In this document: positions 33,236 to 40,930 of the stretch, one piece after another
How positions within the stretch are numbered: position 1 is the stretch's first letter
Layout: each line of letters opens with the position of its first letter
Source: Desulfarculaceae bacterium
Lineage (GTDB): Bacteria; Desulfobacterota; Desulfarculia; Desulfarculales; Desulfarculaceae
DNA length: 60,690 bases
Assembly: GCA_021737645.1 (NCBI GenBank)
Contig: JAIPDO010000020.1
Location: forward strand, 1-60,690
Reading direction: 5' to 3'
The notes under the pieces: generated by a model
Database searches by the model: none
What the model was told of the DNA's origin: nothing
Seen by the model: the letters and a program-made list of their open reading frames with translations, nothing else
Program-made: the position numbers and the translations under genes

Positions 33236-33390
33236 CTGTAGTAGATAAGGGTTTTTAAATATCACACCACAGCCTCAAGGTTGCGAGTTGTTGCCTTGGT
33301 GTTCCGTAATTAAACCTGAACTCACACTCTTTCAAAAACAGTGGGAAAGAACCCGTGTGGATTTCCTTGGTGGTGAAACCTACCGACATC
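33236..33390 (-). mobile_element. 3'-end remnant of an IS1595-type transposase gene, right copy
   Basis: The minus strand encodes HTGSFPLFLKECEFRFNYG and then TPRQQLATLRLWCDI with TAA at 33255-33257. The FPLFLKECEFRFN segment is typical of the end of ISXO2-like/IS1595 transposases. Sequence downstream of the stop matches the left copy as far as CTGTAGTAGAT (33236). The 5' part of the transposase is missing, and the segment stops before asnB. Confidence 0.72.
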
Positions 33391-33454
33391 CAGCGCATTT
33401 TAACTATTACCGCACCGATTGGCGCATTGGCTAATCTATTACAGCCCCTAGATT

Positions 33455-35359
33455 TTATAGCGGAACCGCGCGCGGGGCGGCAAGCACGGCGTCGCGCGAG
33501 AGGAACAGGCGGCCCCAGGTGTTGAGGGCGATAAGGCTCCACAGGGCGTCGGCCTGGGCGGCGTTTCGCGGGCCCTCCAGTAGAGGGCGTATGGCGGCCT
33601 GGTCCAGGTAAGGGGCCAGGGAGGAGCGGCTCCCGGCCAGGGCCTTGCGGCGTTCCCTGCCGCCAGGGCTGTCCAACCAGGCGGCCAGGGGTATGCCGAA
33701 ACCGGCCTTGCGCCTCTCCACCGTGCCGGCCGGCACGTAGCGGGCCAGGGCCTGTTTTAAAACCACCTTGCCCCGCTTCACCGTAGCCCGCTGCTCCGGG
33801 GGCAGCGACAGGGCGAAGCGCCCCACCTGCACATCGGCGAAAGGCACCCTGGTCTCGATGGAGGCTGCCATGGACATCTTGTCCTGGCGCTCCATGATGG
33901 GCGGCAGATACACGGCCAAGTCGTAGAGTTGGAAGCGGGTGAGGGGGTCGGCCCCCGCGTGAGGGGCCAACTCGGCCCGACGGGCGGCCAAGGATGCCTG
34001 CGCCGCGTCCGGTCCCAAAAGGGCCTCCAGGGCCGGACCGTCCAAATGCTGGCGGCGGGTCAGGGTGAGCTGCTCCAAATCATGCCCCCGGTACTCCTCC
34101 AGCAACAAGGCCACCGAGCGCAAGCGGGAACTCAGTCCGCACAGGGCCTGGGCCGGTCCCAGCAGGGCGCGGGGCACCCCGGCCATGCGGGCGAAAGCCA
34201 ATAGGCGGCGGTGGGCATCGTAGCCCGCGAAAATCTCATCCGCCGTCTCCCCGGACAACAACACCTTGACCTGACCTTTGGCCAGGCGCGAAAGCAAAAA
34301 AATGCCCACGGAATTGGGGTGGGTCAGGGGTTCGTCCTGGTGCCAGGTCAGCTGGTCCAATAAATCCGAAAACAACACTCCGGAGGTAAGCTCGTCCTGG
34401 TGCACCCGCATGCCAAGGGCGGTGGCAATGGCCCGGGCATAGGGCGTTTCGTCGCAGGCCGGGTCGTCCACCCGGCAGAAGAAACCGGCCAACTCCGCGC
34501 CCAGGTCTTGCCGGGCCACGGCGGACACCAGGCTGCTGTCCACCCCGCCGGAAAACTGGGTCCCCACCGGCACGTCGGAGATGAGGTGGGCCTGCACCGT
34601 CTGGCGGAACAGCTCCACGAAGCGATTGGTATTTTCGGCCAGGCCTGACCTGGCCAGGGCTGGGTCCAAGTCCTGGGTGAGGTCCCAATACTTGAGAGGG
34701 CGGAGCGTCTCGCCGGGGCGGTGCCAGGCGTAGGAGGCGGGAGGCAGCTTGCTCACATCCTTCAGAAGCGTGCGGTTGCCGCTCAGGGAGCGGAAGCGCA
34801 GATACTCGGGCAGTGACTCGGTGTCCAGTTCCGGCGTGAAGTCGGGCAGGGCGTAAAAGGCTTTGATCTCCGAGGCAGCGGCCAACTCGCCGTGGGGCCC
34901 TTGCCACAGATACAGCGGCTTGATGCCGAAGGGGTCGCGGGCCAACAGGGCGCGGCCCTGCGCCGGGTCCCACAGCACCAGGGAGAACATGCCCCGCAGT
35001 TTGGCCAGGGTAGTCTCCGGCCCCCATTGCTCCAGGGCCAAAAGCAGCACCTCGGTGTCGCTGCTGGTGGTAAAGCTCATGCCCAGGGCTTCCAACTCGC
35101 CGCGCAGCTCGCGGAAGTTGTAGATCTCGCCGTTGTAGATCAGCACCTTGCCGCTGGGGGAGAGCATGGGCTGGTTGGCCGCGCTGGACAGATCGATGAT
35201 GGACAAGCGGCGGTGGCCCAGGAACACCGCCCCATCGGTGCTTTGCCACTGGCCGTCCGCGTCCGGACCGCGATGGGCCATCAGGGCGGTGGCCTGGGCA
35301 CAGGCACGGGCGTTGGCTTGGCCGCCGGGGGGGCTGAAATATCCGAAGATGCCGCACAT
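33455..35359 (-). CDS. Glutamine-hydrolysing asparagine synthase (AsnB type)
   Basis: A 634-residue two-domain enzyme. The N-terminal class II glutaminase starts with the catalytic Cys2 (MCGIFGYF) and has MAHRGPDADGQW, LGHRRLSIIDLS and YNGEIYNFREL. The synthetase half has the PP-loop FSGGVDSSLV near 270-279, then LLSGETADEIFAGY and RQDKMSMAASIETRVPFAD. It makes asparagine, or amidates another carboxylate, using ATP and glutamine. AsnB paralogues are common in surface-polysaccharide and secondary-metabolite loci, and this one is divergent from a GT4 gene. The frame is open upstream, but the catalytic Cys must follow the initiator, so the ATG at 35359 is chosen. Confidence 0.92.
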   Translation of the reverse strand: MCGIFGYFSPPGGQANARACAQATALMAHRGPDADGQWQSTDGAVFLGHRRLSIIDLSSAANQPMLSPSGKVLIYNGEIYNFRELRGELEALGMSFTTSSDTEVLLLALEQWGPETTLAKLRGMFSLVLWDPAQGRALLARDPFGIKPLYLWQGPHGELAAASEIKAFYALPDFTPELDTESLPEYLRFRSLSGNRTLLKDVSKLPPASYAWHRPGETLRPLKYWDLTQDLDPALARSGLAENTNRFVELFRQTVQAHLISDVPVGTQFSGGVDSSLVSAVARQDLGAELAGFFCRVDDPACDETPYARAIATALGMRVHQDELTSGVLFSDLLDQLTWHQDEPLTHPNSVGIFLLSRLAKGQVKVLLSGETADEIFAGYDAHRRLLAFARMAGVPRALLGPAQALCGLSSRLRSVALLLEEYRGHDLEQLTLTRRQHLDGPALEALLGPDAAQASLAARRAELAPHAGADPLTRFQLYDLAVYLPPIMERQDKMSMAASIETRVPFADVQVGRFALSLPPEQRATVKRGKVVLKQALARYVPAGTVERRKAGFGIPLAAWLDSPGGRERRKALAGSRSSLAPYLDQAAIRPLLEGPRNAAQADALWSLIALNTWGRLFLSRDAVLAAPRAVPL

Positions 35360-35512
35360 ATCCGGGCGCTCCATGAATAGAGATGCTAGTCCATTCTGCC
35401 GGAAAACGCCTCGGCGCACCAGCCCGGCTTGCCAGAAGGGCGGCCTGGGGTTTACCTTTAGGGCTACGGCAAACAACCATCGGCCCCGGCGGGCCTGTCC
35501 CAAGGAAGCGAT

Positions 35513-36619
35513 ATGCCCCCAGCGAAATCAGGCATCAAGGTGCTGCAAGTGGTTTGGTCCCTGGAGGTGGGGGGCATGGAGCGGGTGGTGGTGCATCTGC
35601 TGAGGGGATTGCCCGCCCAGGGCTGCGCCGCCGAGGTGGTCACCCTGGGCGGGGCCGGCGGCATGGCCGAGGATTTGGGCCATGGTGTCAAGCACTGGGA
35701 AATGCAAAAGGCCCCCGGCCTGGACCTGAAGCTGGCCCGCGGCCTGGCCCGCCTGGTGCGCACCACCGGGGCGGATGTGATGCACGCCCACAACACCGTG
35801 TCCCAGCTTTACGCGGTGATGGCTTCGCTGATCACCCGGTGCCCGGTGGTGGTGACCCTGCACGGGGCCAACTACGAGGGTAGCGCCCGCCATCGCCGCT
35901 TGCGGCGCCTGCTGGCCGCCCGCTGCGCGGCCACCGCCTGCGTGAGCCGGGACGCCATGGCCGCGGCCCGCGATCTGGACCACATTCCCGCCGCGCGCCT
36001 GCATTTGGTGTACAACGGCATCGACGTGCAGGAGATGGCCTCCGCCCGTGCCGAACGGCAGGCCGCTAGGGATGAGCTGGGCCTGGGGCCTGGGGATCAG
36101 GCGGTCATCAGCGTGGGGCGGCTCTCCCAAGAGAAGGACTACGCCACCCTGCTGAGAGCCATGGTTGCTTTACAGGGGCCGCGCTTGTTTCTGGTGGGTC
36201 ATGGCCCGGTCAGGGGCGAGCTGGAAAAGTTGGCTGCGGAACTGGGCCTGGGGGAGCGGGTGGCTTTTCTGGGCGAGCGGAGCGACGTGCCCCGTTTGTT
36301 GGCTGCCTGCGATCTGTTCGCCCTGAGTTCGCTAACCGAGGGCATATCCATGGCCCTGCTGGAGGCCATGGCCGGGGGCCTGCCCGTGGCGGCCACGGCG
36401 GTGGGCGGCACCCCGGAGTTGGTCATCCCCAATGAGACCGGCATGCTGGTTCCCCCCAGCGACCCCGCCACCCTGGCCCAGGCCATGGGAGCGCTCCTGG
36501 GCGACCCGGAGCGCAGCCGAGCCTATGGCCTGGCCGGAGCCCAACGGGTGGCCCAGCGCTTCTCCCTGGAGGCCATGGCCGAGGCTTACGCCAAACTCTA
36601 TCGTTTAAGCCTTGGTTAG
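35513..36619 (+). CDS. Family 4 glycosyltransferase
   Basis: A 368-residue GT-B glycosyltransferase. The N-terminal acceptor domain begins VLQVVWSLEVGGMERVV (10-26), which includes the usual GGxE turn, and has DVMHAHNTVSQLY. The C-terminal donor domain has AVISVGRLSQEKDY, LFLVGHGPVRGELEKLA, the stretch ALSSLTEGISMALLEAMAGG with the conserved Glu pair (E-x7-E), and PVAATAVGGTPELV. It transfers a sugar from an activated donor to a lipid-linked or glycan acceptor. AAGGAAG precedes the ATG. Its last 15 bp overlap the end of the convergent radical SAM gene. Confidence 0.9.
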   Translation: MPPAKSGIKVLQVVWSLEVGGMERVVVHLLRGLPAQGCAAEVVTLGGAGGMAEDLGHGVKHWEMQKAPGLDLKLARGLARLVRTTGADVMHAHNTVSQLYAVMASLITRCPVVVTLHGANYEGSARHRRLRRLLAARCAATACVSRDAMAAARDLDHIPAARLHLVYNGIDVQEMASARAERQAARDELGLGPGDQAVISVGRLSQEKDYATLLRAMVALQGPRLFLVGHGPVRGELEKLAAELGLGERVAFLGERSDVPRLLAACDLFALSSLTEGISMALLEAMAGGLPVAATAVGGTPELVIPNETGMLVPPSDPATLAQAMGALLGDPERSRAYGLAGAQRVAQRFSLEAMAEAYAKLYRLSLG

Positions 36620-38020
36620 GCGCCCGCCCAAGAGCACCTTGAGGTTGCGCCAGATGCGGTCGCCGTGGCGCAGGTTGATCTTGCCGTTTTTCAGCAGATA
36701 GAAATTCTTGAGCAGCATGCCTTTGCGCAACTTGGCCTTGACCTGATCCTCGCACACGCCGGGCAGCAGCATGTTCTGGGACCACACGTCCTCTATGGTC
36801 TTGTCGGGCACCAGGCTGTGGCGCTGGGCGATTTGCCACAAACGCGAGCCGGGCATGGGGGTGGCCACCTGCCAGGACATGTAGTCGATTAGCTTGCCCG
36901 AGAGCAGCTTACGGCAGAAGCCGAAGGTGCCGTCCACCTCGGCGGGGCCCTCCCAGCACAGGCGGCCGTCTTCTTCCCAGGCGTGGAAGAGCATCACGAA
37001 GCCGAAGATGCTCAGACCCTCGGCCTTGAAGGCGCGGCAGGCGGCCTCGATCTGGGCCAGGGTGACGTGCTTGCCCACGCCGTCCAAGGTGCGCTGGTTG
37101 CCGCTCTCGATGCCCAAATGCACCATCCACAGGTTGATGCGTTTGAAGGCCTGGGCCAGCTCCGGGGTCACGATGTCGGCGCGCACGTTGCACTGGAAAT
37201 ACAGGTCGCTATGCCCCAGCTTTTCCAGGGACGCGCACACCTCCAGAGCCCACTTGGCGCTTACGTTGAACTCGTCGGAGGTCATGTATATTTCGCGGAT
37301 GCCCCTCTGGTAGAGCAACTCCACTTCTAATGCGATGTTTTGGGGGCTCCGTAGGCGCACCCAGGGCTTGTTGTACTTCCACACCGCGTTGGCGCAGAAG
37401 TTACAGTCAAAGGGGCAGCCCCGGCTCACCAGCAGGTGGGTCTGGGGGGCGGACTGGTGGATGTGCATGCCGGGATATTTGGCAAAGTCCACCAAATCCC
37501 AGGCGGGCAGGGGGATGTCGTCCAGGCTCTTGATAAAGTCCCGCTTGGGGCTGAGCATCGCCGCCCCGTCCGGGCCGCGCCAGGCCAGTCCGGGCACCCC
37601 GCTCATGTCGCGCTTACCCTGTTCTACGGCCCGCACGAACTCCAAAAAGGTCTGTTCGCCTTCGCCCAGGCAGCAGTAGTCCACGCTCGACTTGGCCAGC
37701 ACTTCGGCGTAGTCCGCCGTGGGCTGGGGCCCGCCGCAGATGGTTGTCAGTTCGGGGTAACGCTCCTTGACCGCGTCGATGGTGCGCTGGGCCAGGCGGG
37801 CGGTCCACAGGGCGAAGGACATGCCGTATATGTCCGGCTTGAACTGGGCTATGGCCGTGAGGTGGTCGTCCAGGGATGCCTGGCCCTCTAGATAGCGTAC
37901 CTGTAGCTCGCCGGAGTAGTGCTCCCGCAGATAGCTGATCAGATATAGGATGCCGATGTTGGGGTAGCTGAGGTCGTAGTACTGCTCTTTGCGGGGCGGG
38001 TCGGCCAACAGGATTCGCAT
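36605..38020 (-). CDS. B12-binding-type radical SAM protein
   Basis: A 471-residue protein. Residues 1-130 are a Rossmann domain of the B12-binding type (ILLADPPRKEQYYDLSYPN, then ICGGPQPT and CCLGEGEQTF). The cobalamin DxHxxG motif is absent. The radical SAM core has the 4Fe-4S triad C202, C206, C209 in RGCPFDCNFC. The BchE/HpnP/P-methylase-like family includes methyl and cyclase enzymes acting on lipids, pigments or glycan-linked molecules. The C-terminal part (about 380-471) is helical. The ATG at 38020 follows the 38-residue membrane ORF by 4 nt. The 3' end overlaps the convergent GT4 gene. Confidence 0.87.
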   Translation of the reverse strand: MRILLADPPRKEQYYDLSYPNIGILYLISYLREHYSGELQVRYLEGQASLDDHLTAIAQFKPDIYGMSFALWTARLAQRTIDAVKERYPELTTICGGPQPTADYAEVLAKSSVDYCCLGEGEQTFLEFVRAVEQGKRDMSGVPGLAWRGPDGAAMLSPKRDFIKSLDDIPLPAWDLVDFAKYPGMHIHQSAPQTHLLVSRGCPFDCNFCANAVWKYNKPWVRLRSPQNIALEVELLYQRGIREIYMTSDEFNVSAKWALEVCASLEKLGHSDLYFQCNVRADIVTPELAQAFKRINLWMVHLGIESGNQRTLDGVGKHVTLAQIEAACRAFKAEGLSIFGFVMLFHAWEEDGRLCWEGPAEVDGTFGFCRKLLSGKLIDYMSWQVATPMPGSRLWQIAQRHSLVPDKTIEDVWSQNMLLPGVCEDQVKAKLRKGMLLKNFYLLKNGKINLRHGDRIWRNLKVLLGGRLTKA

Positions 38021-38024
38021 GGCG

Positions 38025-38141
38025 CTAGTTCCTGGCCCGGACGCGGGCAAGGGTGACCAGGCCCACCAGGGCCAGGGACACGGTTAGGGTCAGGGCCAGA
38101 ATGATGTTGTTGGCCGCCAGGGCCAGAAGGCGAAGGGGCAA
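38025..38141 (-). CDS. Putative 38-residue single-span membrane protein
   Basis: A short ORF with a strong AGGGAGG ribosome-binding site 6 nt before a TTG start at 38141, stopping with TAG 4 nt before the radical SAM ATG. The product has a basic N-terminus (PLRLLALAANN), one hydrophobic stretch of about 20 residues (IILALTLTVSLALVGLVTLA) and a basic end (RVRARN). The layout is that of a real co-transcribed small membrane protein, possibly an anchor or partner of the radical SAM enzyme. I know of no family. Leucine/alanine-rich frames arise easily in GC-rich DNA, so conservation is needed to be sure. Confidence 0.5.
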   Translation of the reverse strand: MPLRLLALAANNIILALTLTVSLALVGLVTLARVRARN

Positions 38142-38295
38142 GGCGAACCTCCCTGGTGCCGGTTTGCGAATCAGGGGCCTAGATGCCTAAAAATTCAAAA
38201 CTTACTCAAGAGTAGGAGCCGGGGGACTGCTTGTCAAGAAGGGCGGCGCCTTGGCGGCGGCATTGGAGCGCGGGGCTTTATACCGGCGCTCTGGA

Positions 38296-38571
38296 TTATT
38301 GCAGGGTGTGCTCGTAAAGGGAGCCGAACTGGTTGTGATTGAACAACACTCCCAGTTCGCGCAGAAGCTGGTTGGTGGAAACTTCGATGCGGTAGAGATC
38401 GTTTTCATTGACCAGGCGGTGGTCCAAAAAGGCCAGCAGTTCGCGAAGACGCTCCAACTGGTCCACGATGCGGGGATTGATTTCCTCGGCCGACAGGCGG
38501 CGGCTGATGTGGTCTATGACTTCCTGGCAGGAATCAACCCGTAGCTGCAACGATCTCTGTTGAGTTTCCAT
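38296..38571 (-). CDS. Small helical coiled-coil protein of unknown function
   Basis: A 91-residue, cysteine-poor, all-helical protein with heptad-like leucines (VDQLERLRELLAFLDHRL). No signal peptide or membrane helix is seen, and I do not recognise the family. It begins 3 nt after the stop of the holin-like gene and is therefore probably co-transcribed with it. A hairpin-prone stretch GAGCGC...GCGCTC (38268-38293) follows its stop. Confidence 0.68.
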   Translation of the reverse strand: METQQRSLQLRVDSCQEVIDHISRRLSAEEINPRIVDQLERLRELLAFLDHRLVNENDLYRIEVSTNQLLRELGVLFNHNQFGSLYEHTLQ

Positions 38572-38574
38572 GGC

Positions 38575-38982
38575 CTAGTCCCTACGCTCCCACTGGCCCC
38601 GCGAACCCCGGTGCATATCGATGACCTCGATGTTGCCTCTGTCCCCCACCAGGGAGTTGGCGGCCATGCTTATGACGCTGAGCACCAAAGCTCCGCCCAC
38701 CGCGGTCCAGAAGCCATGCACCTGGAACCCGGCCAACAATGTGCCGGTTAGCCAGAGCATGAGCGCGTTGATCACCAGGATGAACAGGCCCATGGTGACC
38801 ACGGTAATGGGCAGGGTGAGCAGAATGAGCACCGGGCGGACCAAGGCGTTGAACACGCCCAAAAACAGGGCGGCCACGAATGCCCAACCCACGCCGTTGA
38901 CCTGGATGCCGTCAAACAGCCAGGAAACGAAAAGCAGGCCCAGGGCGTTGACCACCCATCTGAATATAAACCCCTTGCGCAT
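38575..38982 (-). CDS. Four-helix membrane protein, phage-holin IV/YvlD-like
   Basis: A 135-residue membrane protein of the phage_holin_4_2 (YvlD) family. It has four hydrophobic helices (about 8-25, 30-50, 54-80 and 88-112). The conserved VNGVGWAFVAALFLGVFNALVRP turn links helices 1 and 2. Despite the name these are chromosomal housekeeping membrane proteins of uncertain role; B. subtilis YvlD is in an envelope-stress operon. The ATG at 38982 reads MRKGFIFRWVVNALGLL. The coiled-coil gene follows directly. Confidence 0.85.
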   Translation of the reverse strand: MRKGFIFRWVVNALGLLFVSWLFDGIQVNGVGWAFVAALFLGVFNALVRPVLILLTLPITVVTMGLFILVINALMLWLTGTLLAGFQVHGFWTAVGGALVLSVISMAANSLVGDRGNIEVIDMHRGSRGQWERRD

Positions 38983-39032
38983 GTGGAAAAACTATCACAG
39001 GCCCGGCTGCCCCGCAACAGGCGGCAAGGCCT

Positions 39033-39065
39033 AAAAAAACAGCGGGAGCCCGAATGGGCTCCCGC
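39033..39065 (-). terminator. Rho-independent terminator of folD-fchA
   Basis: On the minus strand GCGGGAGCCC / GGGCTCCCGC (39056-39065 with 39042-39051, loop ATTC) is followed by TG and seven T. It lies 22 nt past the fchA stop. Confidence 0.9.
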
Positions 39066-39087
39066 CGCGATATTAAGCCGCTAAGGG

Positions 39088-39726
39088 CTAGCCGCCCATC
39101 TTTTCGATGACCCGGGCCATGGCCAGGGTGCGCAGCTTTTCGGCCTGGGTGAACAGACGGGCCTTCTCGGCCAACACGTCTTTCACAAAGTCCTGGTCCT
39201 TGATGCTGGGGACGTTGATGTCCACGCTGAGCATGCACGAGCGCATGGCGGCCTCGGCCACCATGGCCCCCACGCCAACATCGCTGATGGCCATGAGGTT
39301 GCCGTACTTGGACAGGGCGTCGGCCTCGGCCACGATGTCCAGGCAGGTCTTGCAGATATCCAGGGGCACCAGGGTGGCCTGCTTGGCCGCGTTTTCCATG
39401 GCCTGCTTGCGGGCCGCCTTGTCTTCGTCGGTCTCCTTGGGCATCTTGAACACGCCCATGTAGGCGTCAAAGGCTTCCATGTCCTTGACGGTCAGATCCT
39501 TGAGCTTGGCGATCATTCCCATCACCCGGTCCACGCAGCCCTGGGCCTGATCCTTGTGCTCCTCGTACTTCTTGTTGGACAGGGTGAGGTTGCCCACCAT
39601 GGCCACCATGGAAGCGGCCAGGGTGGCCACCACCGCCGACACGTTGCCGCCGCCGGGGGTGTGGCTCTTGGAGGCCGCGATCTCGATAAAGTCGTTCAGG
39701 GTCATCTCATAGACTTGCTGGGCCAT
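39088..39726 (-). CDS. fchA: Methenyltetrahydrofolate cyclohydrolase/cyclodeaminase family protein
   Basis: A 212-residue all-helical protein of the FTCD C-terminal/FchA family. The folate-binding start is FIEIAASKSHTPGGGNVSAVVATLAASM (about 13-40, with the GGG turn). Also present are MVGNLTLSNKKY, DMEAFDAYM and SDVGVGAMVAEAA. It interconverts methenyl- and formyl-tetrahydrofolate, or deaminates formimino-THF. It lies directly downstream of folD (12-nt gap), so the two act on the same one-carbon intermediates, as in acetogenic or sulfate-reducing C1 pathways. A strong terminator follows. Confidence 0.88.
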   Translation of the reverse strand: MAQQVYEMTLNDFIEIAASKSHTPGGGNVSAVVATLAASMVAMVGNLTLSNKKYEEHKDQAQGCVDRVMGMIAKLKDLTVKDMEAFDAYMGVFKMPKETDEDKAARKQAMENAAKQATLVPLDICKTCLDIVAEADALSKYGNLMAISDVGVGAMVAEAAMRSCMLSVDINVPSIKDQDFVKDVLAEKARLFTQAEKLRTLAMARVIEKMGG

Positions 39727-39738
39727 TGTCGCTCCTCC

Positions 39739-40611
39739 TTATTTGTCCGCGCCCTGGAGCGTGAGGGCCTTGAGCACGTTGCCCATGATGATGGTGGTGG
39801 TCAGGCTGCCCACCCCACCGGGAACCGGGCTCAGGGCCGCGGCCACCTCGGCCACGTCGGGTTCGCAGTCGCCCACGTACTTGCTCTCGCCGCTCTCGTC
39901 CTTGATCTCGTTGACGCCGGCGTCGATGACCACCGCGCCGGGGCTGATCATGTCTTTTTTCACCAAACCGGCGAAACCGGCGGCAGCCACCACGATCTCG
40001 CCGCGCTGGCACTCGGCGGCCAGGTCCTTGGTCTTGGTGTGGCATACGGTGATGGTGGCGTCGCGTTTGATCAGCAGGCTGGCCAGGGGGCGGCCCACGG
40101 TGTCGCCACGGCCGACCAGGGTGACCCGCTTGCCCTTGAAGTCGATGCCCGCCCGCTCGGCCAGGGCGATGCAGGACAGGGGAGTGGCCGGCACCAGGGC
40201 CAAGTGCTCCTGGCCGCCCAGGAGGTAGCCGCGGTTAACCGGGTGCACGCCGTCCACGTCCTTTTTGGGATCGATGGACTCCATGACCTTTTCCTTGGAG
40301 AGGCCCTTGGGCAAAGGCAGTTCCACCAGGATGCCATGTACCGAAGAATCCATGTTCCAGCCCTGGATCTGCTCCAGGACGGTCTCTTCGCTGGTGTCCG
40401 GGGCCATGGTGTGCAGGTCCACCTCGATGCCCAGCTTTTCGCCCACGCCCACCTTGGACTTGGCGTACCAGACGCTGCCCGGATCGTCGCCAACCAACAG
40501 GACCGCCAGCTTGGGCTGCACGCCCTTGGCCTTTAGTCCGTTGACTTCCTCGATAATTTCTTCGCGGATCGCTTTGGCGATAGGCAAGCCCTTGATCAAC
40601 TCAGCCGCCAT
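39739..40611 (-). CDS. folD: Bifunctional methylenetetrahydrofolate dehydrogenase/cyclohydrolase
   Basis: A 290-residue FolD converting 5,10-methylene-THF to 10-formyl-THF. The catalytic region has VGDDPGSVWYAKSKVGVGEKLG with the essential Tyr and Lys, then GILVELPLPKGL and DPKKDVDGVHPVN. The NAD(P) Rossmann domain has VTLVGRGDTVGRPLASLL and VVIDAGVNE. The C-terminal signature reads PVPGGVGSLTTTIIMGN, a change from the usual PGGVGPMT. The gene heads a two-gene operon with fchA. The ATG at 40611 has GAAAGGAGTAGGCC upstream. Confidence 0.94.
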   Translation of the reverse strand: MAAELIKGLPIAKAIREEIIEEVNGLKAKGVQPKLAVLLVGDDPGSVWYAKSKVGVGEKLGIEVDLHTMAPDTSEETVLEQIQGWNMDSSVHGILVELPLPKGLSKEKVMESIDPKKDVDGVHPVNRGYLLGGQEHLALVPATPLSCIALAERAGIDFKGKRVTLVGRGDTVGRPLASLLIKRDATITVCHTKTKDLAAECQRGEIVVAAAGFAGLVKKDMISPGAVVIDAGVNEIKDESGESKYVGDCEPDVAEVAAALSPVPGGVGSLTTTIIMGNVLKALTLQGADK

Positions 40612-40930
40612 GGCCTACTCCTTTCATGAGACAATGCCGTGTGTTAGGCAATTAAGTTTGCTTGGCTTTTCAGGTATGCCCGCGCCGGGGGCGCTGGCGC
40701 CACCAAACACAACACAGCGGGCAAATAGTGTCAATCTTTTTCTGACGCTGAACTCTCGGGGACTGTAGCTTGACATGACCTCATCTGTCGGTTACCAATG
40801 AAGCAACATTTCGTGGCGTTAGCTTCGGGTTTGGTCGCTGGTAGCCCCTTGGGGACCTGGACGGCCGCTCCAGCCCGGCAAACGCCCGCCTTTTTCCACG
40901 GCTTCTACCTGATGTGAGGAGGAGAGGACT
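40612..40930. other. Divergent folD/panB intergenic region
   Basis: No gene found in 319 bp. A TTGACA at 40770-40775 on the plus strand could be the -35 of a panB promoter, but the expected -10 position (about TACCAA) is poor. Other features are a short palindrome CCCCTTGGGG near 40848 and a GGAGGAGAGGA ribosome-binding site just before the panB ATG. Confidence 0.4.

Noticed and set aside
32271..33390. Integron-like gene cassette with attC sites
   Set aside because: The flanking repeats looked like recombination sites at first, but they translate to the same transposase C-terminus and lack attC core sites.
33391..33542. 5' extension of the 95-codon transposase-like frame into asnB
   Set aside because: This segment overlaps the real asnB 3' end and shows no transposase motifs; only 33236-33390 is counted as the remnant.
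40770..40800. Full sigma-70 promoter for panB from TTGACA
   Set aside because: The -35 hexamer is perfect, but no acceptable -10 is found at 16-18 bp, so it was not listed as a promoter.
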